Assembly: GCA_002439805.1 (NCBI GenBank)
Contig: DJPQ01000046.1
Coordinates: 1-42,932 of the forward strand
Direction of reading: 5' to 3'
Length of the DNA stretch: 42,932 bases
From: Bacteroidales bacterium UBA6408
GTDB taxonomy: Bacteria > Bacteroidota > Bacteroidia > Bacteroidales > UBA932
The position numbers and the translations under genes are program-made. Under the pieces are notes generated by a model. The model was not told the origin of the DNA and ran no database searches. It saw only the letters and a list, made by a program, of their open reading frames with translations. Positions within the stretch are counted from its first letter, which is position 1, and each line of letters opens with the position of its first letter. Positions 25,897 to 33,009 of the stretch are shown here, in pieces.

Positions 25897-27204
25897 TCAC
25901 CTTTGCAATGAGAACCGAAGCCCCGCACGAAGGCTGAAATTGAAAGGCCGCTCGCTGTAGATGCAGTTCACCGGAGAACCATTGCTGAAATAGTAGGCGG
26001 CGCCCGGTTCGACATACAGCCCGACCAGCCGGTTAAAGCTGTATTGCGCCCCGATGTATGCGCCCACCGACCATTGCAGAGGCTCGACCATTATGCGCCC
26101 GCTTTCAGAAGAAATCTTCTTTCCACCGACGAAATAGTCTGTGCGCGTCTTTCCCGCGACACATTTTTCCATCTGACCGCCGGCCGAGGCATACAGGCTG
26201 AATCCCCCGATTTTCAGGAAGTCATATTTCAAGTACAGCGGCAGGCCGATGTAGTGGAGTGTCTGGCGGATGTCATAGTTTCCCGATGCCGAGCCGGAGG
26301 ATAAATCCGAAACGAGACAGGAGTATGTAAGCCCGCTCTCAATGGAAAGCCTGTCCGTGAAGGAGTATTCGACGCTCACCCCGGCCTGAATCGGCTGCCA
26401 GTTCCTGACGCTTGAGGAAATCTCGTCACCCAGATTGCTCTGCATAACGTTTGCATATCCATGGCTGTCGGGGAAATCCGCCGACGTCTCCGAGAATCCG
26501 TGAATCTGACGAGTGACCGTGGATCCGTAGAGAGCGGCATATTCCGAGGAGGAACTGCGGCTTCCGGTGACATTCGAGGCAAGGAGACCGAGGCTGAAAC
26601 CGCTCCGGCGTGCCTTGCGGGTCGGCCGGTCGTTTTCCGAAGGCCAGTTCTCCGAGGGCAGGTTTTCCGAAGGCCGGTTTTCCGAAGGCCGGTTTTCCGA
26701 GGGTCGATTTCCCGAAAGTCCATTGTCAGGGGTTTTATTCGGCGAAGATACATCCAGCGGCTTCGAGGACGCCTCTGCAGTCTTGTCTGCATCTGTCATA
26801 GTTGCCACGGAAGATTTTTGTTCGGCGACAGCCTCCGACATCTCAAATTGAGATACATTTGTCTTTGAAGTCCGCGGCATTCCGGAATATGCAAGAAGAG
26901 CGGTTCCCAATGACTGCCCAACAGAAAGAATCGGCTGGCTGTCAATAATTTCAATAGGCTCGACAGCCGCCACAATCGAAGGTTTATTGTCTGAAACGAC
27001 TTCAAAACCCGGGACAGAGAGGAACAGCGCCAATGCCACCACAGCGGCGACGGGCAACATAACCCACCACCAGCGTGACGCCTTTCGGCGCGAAACGGCC
27101 TCCGTCGCAAGCCCGGCCTCAATCCCCTCCCAGAGACCTTCCGGCTCCGGTTCGGTGAAATCCGCCTGACTCTCGCGTATTCTGTTCAACCAATCCTCTT
27201 TCAT
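25897..27204 (-). CDS. Anti-sigma factor / outer-membrane beta-barrel fusion (dual-membrane type)
   Basis: 435 residues. The first 40 residues are a short cytoplasmic part with an anti-sigma-like pattern (MKEDWLNRIRESQADF, then EGLWEGIEAGL). A transmembrane segment lies at about 44-63. A long periplasmic linker (about 64-205) holds a five-residue tandem repeat of the NRPSE type. The last 220 residues form an outer-membrane barrel: alternating strands, Gly/Tyr-rich turns (YSFTDRLSIESGLTYSCLV, YIGLPLYLKYDFL) and a C-terminal FSLRAGLRFSLQR. This matches the dual-membrane-spanning anti-sigma factors (Dma) described in Bacteroides, which span both membranes and hold an ECF sigma factor. The partner sigma gene is directly upstream, 35 bp away. 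Confidence 0.75.
   Translation of the reverse strand: MKEDWLNRIRESQADFTEPEPEGLWEGIEAGLATEAVSRRKASRWWWVMLPVAAVVALALFLSVPGFEVVSDNKPSIVAAVEPIEIIDSQPILSVGQSLGTALLAYSGMPRTSKTNVSQFEMSEAVAEQKSSVATMTDADKTAEASSKPLDVSSPNKTPDNGLSGNRPSENRPSENRPSENLPSENWPSENDRPTRKARRSGFSLGLLASNVTGSRSSSSEYAALYGSTVTRQIHGFSETSADFPDSHGYANVMQSNLGDEISSSVRNWQPIQAGVSVEYSFTDRLSIESGLTYSCLVSDLSSGSASGNYDIRQTLHYIGLPLYLKYDFLKIGGFSLYASAGGQMEKCVAGKTRTDYFVGGKKISSESGRIMVEPLQWSVGAYIGAQYSFNRLVGLYVEPGAAYYFSNGSPVNCIYSERPFNFSLRAGLRFSLQR
26640..26715 (-). repeat. 15-bp tandem repeat encoding NRPSE units
   Basis: About five imperfect copies of a 15-bp unit (plus strand GGTTTTCCGAAGGCC and variants) encode SEN-RP/LP/WP pentapeptides in the periplasmic linker of the anti-sigma/barrel protein. 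Two adjacent copies are identical, so copy number may vary by slippage, always in frame. Confidence 0.75.
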
Positions 27205-27239
27205 AAACCTGCATCCATATAATCCGTATTCATGAACCT

Positions 27240-27833
27240 TTATTGCAAAACCTGTTTTCCAGCGGTCCCACTTTCCAGTTCCCCGACATATTCCCGAATC
27301 CTTTTCGAGAGAATCTTCTTCGCCCGATGGAACTGGGAGGCAGACGTCGCCTCGCTGATTCCCAGCATTTTAGCGATTTCCTGATGACTGCGTCCCTCGA
27401 TGACGAAGAGGTTGAAGACCGTCCTGTAGCCGTCGGGCAGTTCGCGTATCATTGAATGAATGACATCCGGAGGCACGTCTTCGACGGATATTTCAGCATC
27501 GTCGTCCTCGTCGTCGGGCACGTCCGGCAGTTCCGGCATAGTCACGAACATATCAAGTCTTCGATTGTCCCTCATAAATTTGAGGCATTCATTGACGACA
27601 ATCCGCGCCATCCACGACCTCAGCGAGCCCTCGCCGCGCCATTCGAAGCGGTCAAGAGACTGAAAGATTTTGACCAGCGCCTCCTGTAGGACATCCTTCA
27701 CGTCGGCGCGGTCGGTGATGTAACGGGAACAGACAGCGGAGAGATACTGAACATAGCGGTCATACAATGCCCTGCGCGCGTCAGCGTCTCCCCGTATCGA
27801 AGATTTTATGAGTTCCCGTTCGCTTATTTGCAT
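27240..27833 (-). CDS. ECF RNA polymerase sigma factor
   Basis: 197 residues. Region 2 (about 10-80) has the usual ADVKDVLQEALVKIFQSLDRFEWRGEGSLRSWMARIVVNECL pattern, covering regions 2.2 to 2.4. An acidic linker (PDDEDDDAEISVED) precedes region 4 (about 128-180), with LPDGYRTVFNLFVIEGRSHQEIA and the HTH MLGISEATSASQFHRAKKIL. It directs RNA polymerase to stress or envelope genes when released by the anti-sigma factor encoded just downstream. That the pair is a cognate unit is inferred from adjacency. Confidence 0.92.
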   Translation of the reverse strand: MQISERELIKSSIRGDADARRALYDRYVQYLSAVCSRYITDRADVKDVLQEALVKIFQSLDRFEWRGEGSLRSWMARIVVNECLKFMRDNRRLDMFVTMPELPDVPDDEDDDAEISVEDVPPDVIHSMIRELPDGYRTVFNLFVIEGRSHQEIAKMLGISEATSASQFHRAKKILSKRIREYVGELESGTAGKQVLQ

Positions 27834-27970
27834 ATCCTTTGGGGTACGTATTTATTTTCTCCACAGCCATGCACGTCAAGCGCACTCCGCCGGCCGATAA
27901 ACCTATCCTCAAAAAAGTTGATGCAAATTTCGTTCAACTGCCTCCCCGACAGAGACAATTTTTCACTATA

Positions 27971-28732
27971 CTATTCAATCCTGAGGCTCAGGTCAACACC
28001 TTCCACGGACTGTTTCGTCGTCTCGTCCGCCGGCTTTCCGCTGCAGTATTTGTACTTTATGGCCTTCTGCCCATCGCGGGTGTCATACTTTAACGTAAGA
28101 TCGACAGTCTTGCCCTGCGTGTCAGGAAGTTCGCGCACATTGAACGCGACCAGCGAGCGGGCGATATATGAGCCGGCCACATAGTCATCGCCATTGGCGT
28201 CGTGCCTGAGCACGAGAGTGTAAGGGTCCTCGGGGTCGGTGCCAGTGACGAGGTTGATGTAGTGAACTCGTCCGAAGCGTCCCCAGAGGGCATCAAAGCA
28301 GATGCTGAGATAGCCGTCCTCGATGCCTGTAGGCCAGAGGTCAACGATTGCCACATGGTCCTTGCCGTATTTTTTCTCGTCCGCCTCGACGCTTCCGAGG
28401 GTAGGAACCGGCTTCTTGGTGAGTATGCTGTCGATAGAGTTGACTTCAACGACCCTGTCGAATCCCTCACCGCCGTTTTCCTCCGTGCCTCTGCCCTTGT
28501 CGGTGATGTTCGCGAGCGCACGCACTTCCTTGCCTTTGAAGAGCGGTTCCTTCACGTTCAGCGGCAGCGCCGTGGTGTTGTCGTCCAGCTGTAGATAGAA
28601 TGTCCCCGCATCGTTAGTCTTGCAGGTGAGGATATAATTCGGATAATACTTGGAGTAATCCGTCCTGTCTTTTGAGCATGACAGCGAAAGCACCGCAATC
28701 GCCGCCATAAGGATGATGTTTCTTGCTTTCAT
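27971..28732 (-). CDS. NigD-like lipoprotein
   Basis: 253 residues from the ATG at 28732; the upstream open extension runs into the palindromic element and is not used. Signal peptide with lipobox IAVLSLSC. The N-terminal part (about 30-105) has the OB-like pattern YILTCKTNDAGTFYLQLDDNTTALPLNV and VRALANI, and the C-terminal part (about 125-250) has DGYLSICFDALWG, then HYINLVTG and DLTLKYDT. Both correspond to the NigD_N and NigD_C domains known from Bacteroidetes nigerythrin-region lipoproteins. Function is unknown. It lies downstream of the thioesterase, with an intergenic palindromic element between them. Confidence 0.75.
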   Translation of the reverse strand: MKARNIILMAAIAVLSLSCSKDRTDYSKYYPNYILTCKTNDAGTFYLQLDDNTTALPLNVKEPLFKGKEVRALANITDKGRGTEENGGEGFDRVVEVNSIDSILTKKPVPTLGSVEADEKKYGKDHVAIVDLWPTGIEDGYLSICFDALWGRFGRVHYINLVTGTDPEDPYTLVLRHDANGDDYVAGSYIARSLVAFNVRELPDTQGKTVDLTLKYDTRDGQKAIKYKYCSGKPADETTKQSVEGVDLSLRIE

Positions 28733-28789
28733 AATATTCGTTTTTCTTTGTTTCCGAATATATAATCCTGTTTTCCCGAAACCTTGCAT

Positions 28790-28914
28790 GCAAAATTTAA
28801 GAAAAAGCGATCTGCCGCGTTGCACGTCTTGCCAAAATCCTCACAACCATCAGGTTGCTGCGGTATTTGGCTTCGCCGTGCGCCTTGCATCTCATCTTTT
28901 TCTTGAAATTTTGC
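28790..28914 (+). repeat. Palindromic intergenic element, copy 2
   Basis: 125 bp between the thioesterase 3' end and the NigD-like gene (both minus strand). The left arm GCAAAATTTAAGAAAAAG and right arm CTTTTTCTTGAAATTTTGC are complementary throughout apart from one extra base. The inner stem GCCAAA / TTTGGC is copy-specific. The conserved core is present: CCGCGTTGC, AATCCTCACAACCATCAGG, TTGCTGCGG and GTGCGCCTTGC. Confidence 0.8.
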
Positions 28915-28934
28915 TCCCGGAAGTTTATTTCAGG

Positions 28935-29723
28935 CTACCTTGACTCGATATGCGCCAGAATGCTCAAAGTTCCATCTTCCTTTTTGATTGCCATACGGTA
29001 TCTGACAGCTCCGTCATTCTCCGGTGTTTCAGACGATTCCGCTGATTCCGTAACAATGGATTCCGGAATGCTGAAAATGTTGAGTACATCGCCATAGACG
29101 GATTCCTTGACGAAATGGATATCGACGCGGACGGGACGGTCGGAGGCGACGAGTTCAATCGGAAGTTCGTCGGCGAGAAGGTCGATGTAGCGGAGAGTGT
29201 TCATGTGACGGTTGAAGTCTATGTCCATATACTTGACCCTGTGGGACGAACAAGGCTCGGCTTCAAACGGCTTCAGTTTCACCGGAGACGCGCACGGCAG
29301 CGGTTTGTCCGTGACGGTGTGCCCGGCGATGTCCGCAATCTTCGCCATAGGCGCAAGCCTTCTCTGCGCGAAGTCGATGAGGCACCAGTTCGACACGGCG
29401 CGTCCGAAGCATTCCCCCTCGGAGTCCAGAAAGCGGAAGCATCGGGTCGTCGTCAGCGACGCATATTCCGTAACCCATGTCTCCACGGTGTATTCCTCCT
29501 GCTCCAGCGGCCTGCGGTCAAGTTCCACCGCCAGCCTCGACAGCACCCATCCGAGGTTCATCCCCGACAACACGTCAATCCCGAACCCGTTCACCCGGGC
29601 ATCCTCCCCCGCCGTGTTCAGAATCGTGTTCACAATCGTCGAAAAGCGCGCCTTCCCCGTGAAGTCAATCTCCTGAGGAATGACCGTATATCTATAGAGT
29701 CTCGGTTCCATCATATATTTCAC
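28935..29723 (-). CDS. Acyl-ACP thioesterase
   Basis: 262 residues, with the start possibly four codons further in. Two hotdog domains are recognisable. The first has DFTGKARFSTIVNTILNTAGEDA and LGWVLSRLAVEL. The second has VKYMDIDFNRHMNTLRYIDLL, containing the DxNxHxN-type catalytic segment of the FatA/FatB family. It releases free fatty acids from acyl carrier protein. Neighbours give no pathway hint. The last 30 residues carry the acidic insertion TESAESSETPENDG. Confidence 0.85.
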   Translation of the reverse strand: MKYMMEPRLYRYTVIPQEIDFTGKARFSTIVNTILNTAGEDARVNGFGIDVLSGMNLGWVLSRLAVELDRRPLEQEEYTVETWVTEYASLTTTRCFRFLDSEGECFGRAVSNWCLIDFAQRRLAPMAKIADIAGHTVTDKPLPCASPVKLKPFEAEPCSSHRVKYMDIDFNRHMNTLRYIDLLADELPIELVASDRPVRVDIHFVKESVYGDVLNIFSIPESIVTESAESSETPENDGAVRYRMAIKKEDGTLSILAHIESR

Positions 29724-29839
29724 AAACTGTCATTTACACAACCCGCCGGCTCAATCACAATCCGGGCAAACGCCCGCAGGGCACACAAAATCCGTGCAAG
29801 ATTGCGGGGGGAAGTGCTGAACGCGCAAGAAAAAATCGC

Positions 29840-29849
29840 GGGGGGGGGG
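29840..29849 (+). repeat. Run of ten G residues
   Basis: A G10 homopolymer lies in the non-coding region 29724-29957, inside a longer G-rich stretch with two AAATCGCGGGGG units. No gene could be identified there. The run may vary in length, but no start codon or promoter is obviously affected. Confidence 0.7.
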
Positions 29850-29957
29850 AAATGGGTAAAATGCGAAATAAAATCGCGGGGGATTTCGGGATAAAGGGAA
29901 AATCATTTGAAAAAAAATTGGGAAACCCCGTGTTTATTCATATATTGAGAACTGTTA

Positions 29958-30197
29958 ATGACAATATTTTGTATTATGAGTTCACGAAACAATATATTGG
30001 AAATCATACTCAAGAATCATAGGACAGTGTTTAACACACAGTCACTGATGATGTTGTCCGGATGTGACAGTGCGCAGAAATTGTCTCGGTCTCTACATTA
30101 CTATGTGGAAACCGGTAAAATCCGAAATCCGCGCCGTGGCATATACACAAAAGACAAATACGATGAAACCACCATTCTCAGGGAAGGTCAGTCGTGA
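29958..30197 (+). pseudogene. Truncated AbiEi-like antitoxin
   Basis: 79 residues. After a short start the sequence NHRTVFNTQSLMMLSG, then SLHYYVETGKIRNPRRGIYTKDKYD matches the N-terminal winged-helix domain of type IV AbiEi-like antitoxins, in which NPRRGIY is strongly conserved. The frame then ends after REGQS, where complete proteins continue for more than 100 further residues (ELA-x-x-IYTPSYIS from family memory). No toxin gene is next to it. It is markedly AT-rich compared with its surroundings, which points to horizontal origin. A functional short DNA-binding protein cannot be excluded. Confidence 0.5.
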
Positions 30198-30221
30198 CTA
30201 TGGACGACCTGATCAAATAGC

Positions 30222-30272
30222 GTGAGGGAGGGCGAAATTCGGTAAAAAAGTCCGAATTTCGCCCGCTCTCAC
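30222..30272. terminator. Long stem-loop after the truncated antitoxin
   Basis: A 21-bp inverted repeat with two mismatches: GTGAGGGAGGGCGAAATTCGG (30222-30242, 21 nt) and its partner at 30252-30272, with loop TAAAAAAGT. It is followed by CAAGTTGCC, not a T-run. It lies 25 bp after the antitoxin stop codon. Confidence 0.6.
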
Positions 30273-30370
30273 AAGTTGCCAAGCAAGAAACATGAAATAA
30301 CCTGCATCAGATTTGTCTTTGATTTTCGAGTATAGATTTCTTTTGGAAGAAGGAATCCGATTATTATGAT

Positions 30371-30378
30371 TATTTTTG
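30371..30378 (+). promoter_or_regulatory. Likely -7 element of the rubrerythrin gene
   Basis: TATTTTTG fits TAnnTTTG and lies 27 bp before the ATG at 30405. A TTTG at 30342-30345 is 25 bp upstream, a few bases too far for the consensus. Confidence 0.45.
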
Positions 30379-30404
30379 CAGAAGACAATTAACATCTTAT
30401 AATT

Positions 30405-30944
30405 ATGGCAACAAAGTATTCCGGAACCCGGACCGAGAAAAATCTGGAGGCGGCTTTCGCCGGCGAATCACAGGCACGCAACAAATACACCTTTTTCGCG
30501 TCAAAGGCGAAGAAGGAGGGCTTCGAGCAGATAGCCGCCCTGTTCCTTGAGACGGCCGAGAACGAGAAGGAACACGCGAAGCTCTGGTTCAAGGAGCTTA
30601 ACGGCATAGGCGACACGGCGCAGAACCTCGCGGCCGCCGCCGACGGAGAAAACTACGAATGGACAGACATGTACGAGGAATTTGCAAAGACCGCCGAGGA
30701 GGAAGGATTCCCGGAACTCGCCGCAAGATTCCGTGGAGTCGCGGCCATCGAGAAGCGCCACGAGGAACGCTACCGCGCACTTCTGAAGAATGTCGAGACT
30801 GCGGCCGTCTTCGAGAGGTCAGAGGTCAAAGTATGGGAATGCCGCAACTGCGGTCACATCGTCGTCGGCACTAAAGCCCCTGAGGTATGCCCTGTCTGCG
30901 CACACCCGAAGGCATATTTCGAGATTCACAAGGAAAACTATTGA
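30405..30944 (+). CDS. rbr: Rubrerythrin
   Basis: 179 residues. An N-terminal ferritin-like di-iron domain (about 1-140) has the paired E-x-x-H/E motifs (AFAGESQARNKYTFF, ETAENEKEHAKLWF, VAAIEKRHEERY). A C-terminal rubredoxin domain (about 143-178) has two CxxC knuckles, CRNCGH and CPVCAH, that hold a single Fe. It reduces hydrogen peroxide using NADH-derived electrons and protects anaerobes from oxygen. It stands alone, with its own probable promoter and a strong terminator behind it. Confidence 0.95.
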   Translation: MATKYSGTRTEKNLEAAFAGESQARNKYTFFASKAKKEGFEQIAALFLETAENEKEHAKLWFKELNGIGDTAQNLAAAADGENYEWTDMYEEFAKTAEEEGFPELAARFRGVAAIEKRHEERYRALLKNVETAAVFERSEVKVWECRNCGHIVVGTKAPEVCPVCAHPKAYFEIHKENY

Positions 30945-30971
30945 CGACGCAACATTCCTGACTGACATGAA

Positions 30972-31011
30972 GGCAGCGCCGACGGTTTCTCGTCGGGGCT
31001 GCCTTGTTTTA
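30972..31011 (+). terminator. Intrinsic terminator of rubrerythrin
   Basis: A 13-position stem with one central G/G mismatch (GGCAGC-G-CCGACG / CGTCGG-G-GCTGCC), loop GTTTCT, followed by TTGTTTT. It lies 27 bp after the stop codon. Confidence 0.8.
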
Positions 31012-31039
31012 TCTTGGCACGAGCATCGAACTTGAAGAA

Positions 31040-31147
31040 TCAGGCTTTCAGGCAGTTAAGCGGGACGACATAGATGCCGTCGGGACGGCGGTAGGCGGGA
31101 CCTGTCGCCGTCTGCCGAGTCAATGATTTTATAAAAAATCCAAAACT
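31040..31147 (-). pseudogene. Possible 3' remnant of an unidentified gene
   Basis: On the minus strand an open frame reading SLTRQTATGPAYRRPDGIY and then VVPLNCLKA ends with TGA at 31042-31040. It has the composition of a real protein C-terminus, but no start and no room for a gene because the GNAT stop lies at 31191. I do not recognise the family. It may be the end of a gene whose body was deleted. The bases 31011-31190 contain nothing else I can name. Confidence 0.25.
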
Positions 31148-31190
31148 TGTGAGATTGGAGCGGGCCTTGGAAGGAATGCTTCGGGCGACA

Positions 31191-31826
31191 CTATACGGCC
31201 GGATAGACGGTTCGGATGAGGGCGGCGGCGCGAGAGGGGACGACAGACGGGGCGGAGGACATCAGGCGCATGGGGAGAGGAGCGTCGCCCTTGCGATACG
31301 GCGGTTGGAAATAGAGATGATCGAGAAGATGCATCCCGCAGCGTTCGTAGAAGCGGATTCTTCTGGCCGCGACTGAATTGTCGGGAGAGGGGGCCTCAAC
31401 CTCGAAGACGAACGGCAGACCCCGGTCAAGAAACTTTCCGGTCACATCCTTGAAGACCTTTTCGCCGAGACCCTGTCCGCGTACGGAGGGGCTCATAGCG
31501 AAATGTTCCCCGTAAATCATTCCGTCCAGCGCCCACCAGCTTATCATTCCTATTACGCGAAAGTCGTTGACACCCCTAAAAGAGCCGCAGAACATTCTTT
31601 GTTCGCCCGCCCCCTGAACTTTTTGATCTTCAGGTATTGCCGAGGCGCAACTATCTCCGGCGGATTCATCCGCAATCACAGCGTTATAGAAGAATCGCAC
31701 ATCGCCATCCACTGCGGACCGCTGCGCCGCGACGTCGCGCCGCTCATTCTCGGGGAAACTTTCCACCCAGATCCTTTCCGTTTCCGCATACAGCGGGCTT
31801 TCCGTATTTATCCTTATTATTTCCAT
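31191..31826 (-). CDS. GNAT family N-acetyltransferase
   Basis: 211 residues from the ATG at 31826; a GTG five codons earlier lies in a repeat. The acetyl-CoA binding motif A is in MSPSVRGQGLGEKVFKDV (about 115-132), with the expected R/Q-x-x-G-x-G/A pattern (RGQGLG). Strand beta-5 and the C-terminal RIRFYERCGM motif follow. Residues 45-75 form an odd Ser/Ala/Glu-rich loop. The substrate cannot be inferred. It lies 41 bp downstream of the TPM-domain gene on the same strand, with a GC-rich repeat between. Confidence 0.82.
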   Translation of the reverse strand: MEIIRINTESPLYAETERIWVESFPENERRDVAAQRSAVDGDVRFFYNAVIADESAGDSCASAIPEDQKVQGAGEQRMFCGSFRGVNDFRVIGMISWWALDGMIYGEHFAMSPSVRGQGLGEKVFKDVTGKFLDRGLPFVFEVEAPSPDNSVAARRIRFYERCGMHLLDHLYFQPPYRKGDAPLPMRLMSSAPSVVPSRAAALIRTVYPAV

Positions 31827-31838
31827 TGCCTCAAAATA

Positions 31839-31870
31839 CACTTCCCCTTCGAGGGGACGGGAGGGGTCAA
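31839..31870 (-). repeat. GC-rich dispersed repeat, copy B
   Basis: The reverse complement carries CCCCTCCCGTCCCCTCG and AAGGGGAAGTG, the same as 24287-24315 except for one base in the loop. It begins at the TGA of the TPM gene and runs to just before the GNAT gene. The small hairpin CCCCT-TCG-AGGGG is conserved. Confidence 0.6.
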
Positions 31871-32847
31871 AACCTCGTCGAAGAACCGCCGCCGCCCGTC
31901 ATTCCCCCGCCGAACGAGCCGAACGAACCGCCGCCGAACGATGAGCCTCCCCCGAAGCCGCCGACAATCGGGCCGAATCCGCCGCCCAAACCGGAGTTGC
32001 CTCCGGAATGCTTCTTCGGAATGACTTCATCCACATAATTTTCCTCGCCGCAGCGGTTGCAGACATAAATATTTCTCATCAGGCCGGTGTGACTCGTCGA
32101 TGCCCGCCTGATGATTTCGGAACGGACATATTTCATATCGCCCGTGACTCCGCATCCCCGGCAGGTGACCGACTTTGCCATTTTTTTTCGACGCCGCTCC
32201 GGAGACCTGAGCGCCATGACGACAAGAGCAATGAAAATGGAAAAACACACAATCAGAATTTCCCAAAGCACGCCATAGTCATCCTCGGTCCACCCGGAAA
32301 GTTCACCCGGCCCGACATCGCCTCTGAGGATTCCGTTCACAGCCGAGACCCCGGCGATGAGTCCGGAACCATACTCGCCTCTTTTCATATAAGGGATCAT
32401 CACATCCGCCTGTATGCGCTTGCAGTAGGCATCCGGAAGCGCGCCCTCCAGCCCGTAGCCGGTGTTGAACACGACCTCCCGCTCCCCGGGGGCCGTCGTC
32501 AGCACTACCAGAAGCCCCTTCTCGCTGTCCTTGCCGCCGATTCCCCACTTGTTGAACAGTTCGACGCCGAACTCGTGGAGCGAAGCGTATTTCCCGTTGT
32601 CAATCGCAGGGAGCACGACGACCGCAATTTCAGACTGGAGAGAGTCCTTAGCAAAACGGCAGAGGTCGTTCAGGCTGTCCTTCTGGGACGGTGAGACCAC
32701 GCCCGAAAGGTCAGTGACATAGCTCCAAGAGAGGATTTCCGTCTGCGGGACGGTCTCCACGGTGTATCTCGCCGGTTCGGACGATTCCTGCGCCGCAGCG
32801 ACAAGCGAAAGAAATGCCGAAAGAATGATGGCTGCCAACTTTTTCAT
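31867..32847 (-). CDS. TPM-domain membrane protein
   Basis: 326 residues from the ATG at 32847. A signal peptide (about 1-19) leads into a TPM domain (about 40-175) with VTDLSGVVSPSQKDSLNDLC, EIAVVVLPAIDNGKYASLHEFGVELFNKWGIGGKDSEKGLLVVL and GYGLEGALPDAYC. A transmembrane segment lies at about 195-217. Then come two CxxC pairs (CRGCG near 232 and CNRCG near 264) forming a zinc-ribbon-like unit, and a Gly/Ser/Phe tail (about 280-326) typical of YgcG-like proteins. TPM proteins are associated with membrane stress and photosystem II repair in plants; bacterial roles are unclear. The longer reading frame upstream overlaps its promoter and is rejected. Confidence 0.85.
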   Translation of the reverse strand: MKKLAAIILSAFLSLVAAAQESSEPARYTVETVPQTEILSWSYVTDLSGVVSPSQKDSLNDLCRFAKDSLQSEIAVVVLPAIDNGKYASLHEFGVELFNKWGIGGKDSEKGLLVVLTTAPGEREVVFNTGYGLEGALPDAYCKRIQADVMIPYMKRGEYGSGLIAGVSAVNGILRGDVGPGELSGWTEDDYGVLWEILIVCFSIFIALVVMALRSPERRRKKMAKSVTCRGCGVTGDMKYVRSEIIRRASTSHTGLMRNIYVCNRCGEENYVDEVIPKKHSGGNSGLGGGFGPIVGGFGGGSSFGGGSFGSFGGGMTGGGGSSTRF

Positions 32848-32940
32848 CGCATATTTTTTTTTGCGGCAAAACTCCACGCTTCGCCCGGCACATACGCCGG
32901 CCGGAATGACAGAGTCGCCCATGTTTCTTACAAATCTTCG

Positions 32941-32973
32941 CAAAGTTAAGAAAATCATTTGTCACAACTCAAA
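32941..32973 (-). promoter_or_regulatory. Promoter of the TPM gene
   Basis: On the minus strand TTTG (32973-32970), 21 bp, TAACTTTG (32948-32941): full consensus. The start of transcription would be near 32935, giving a leader of about 87 nt. It overlaps the divergent promoter of the antiporter gene. Confidence 0.7.
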
Positions 32974-32988
32974 AAAGAGGTAACTTTG
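32958..32988 (+). promoter_or_regulatory. Promoter of the antiporter gene
   Basis: TTTG at 32958-32961, 19 bp, TAACTTTG at 32981-32988: full consensus. The start of transcription would be near 32994, so the ATG at 33010 and not the upstream one at 32959 must be used. Confidence 0.75.
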
Positions 32989-33009
32989 CGCCGTCAATTA
33001 TTAGTAGTT

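Noticed and set aside
32959..33009. ATG at 32959 as the antiporter start
   Set aside because: It lies inside the -33 box of the perfect promoter at 32958-32988, so the mRNA cannot contain it.
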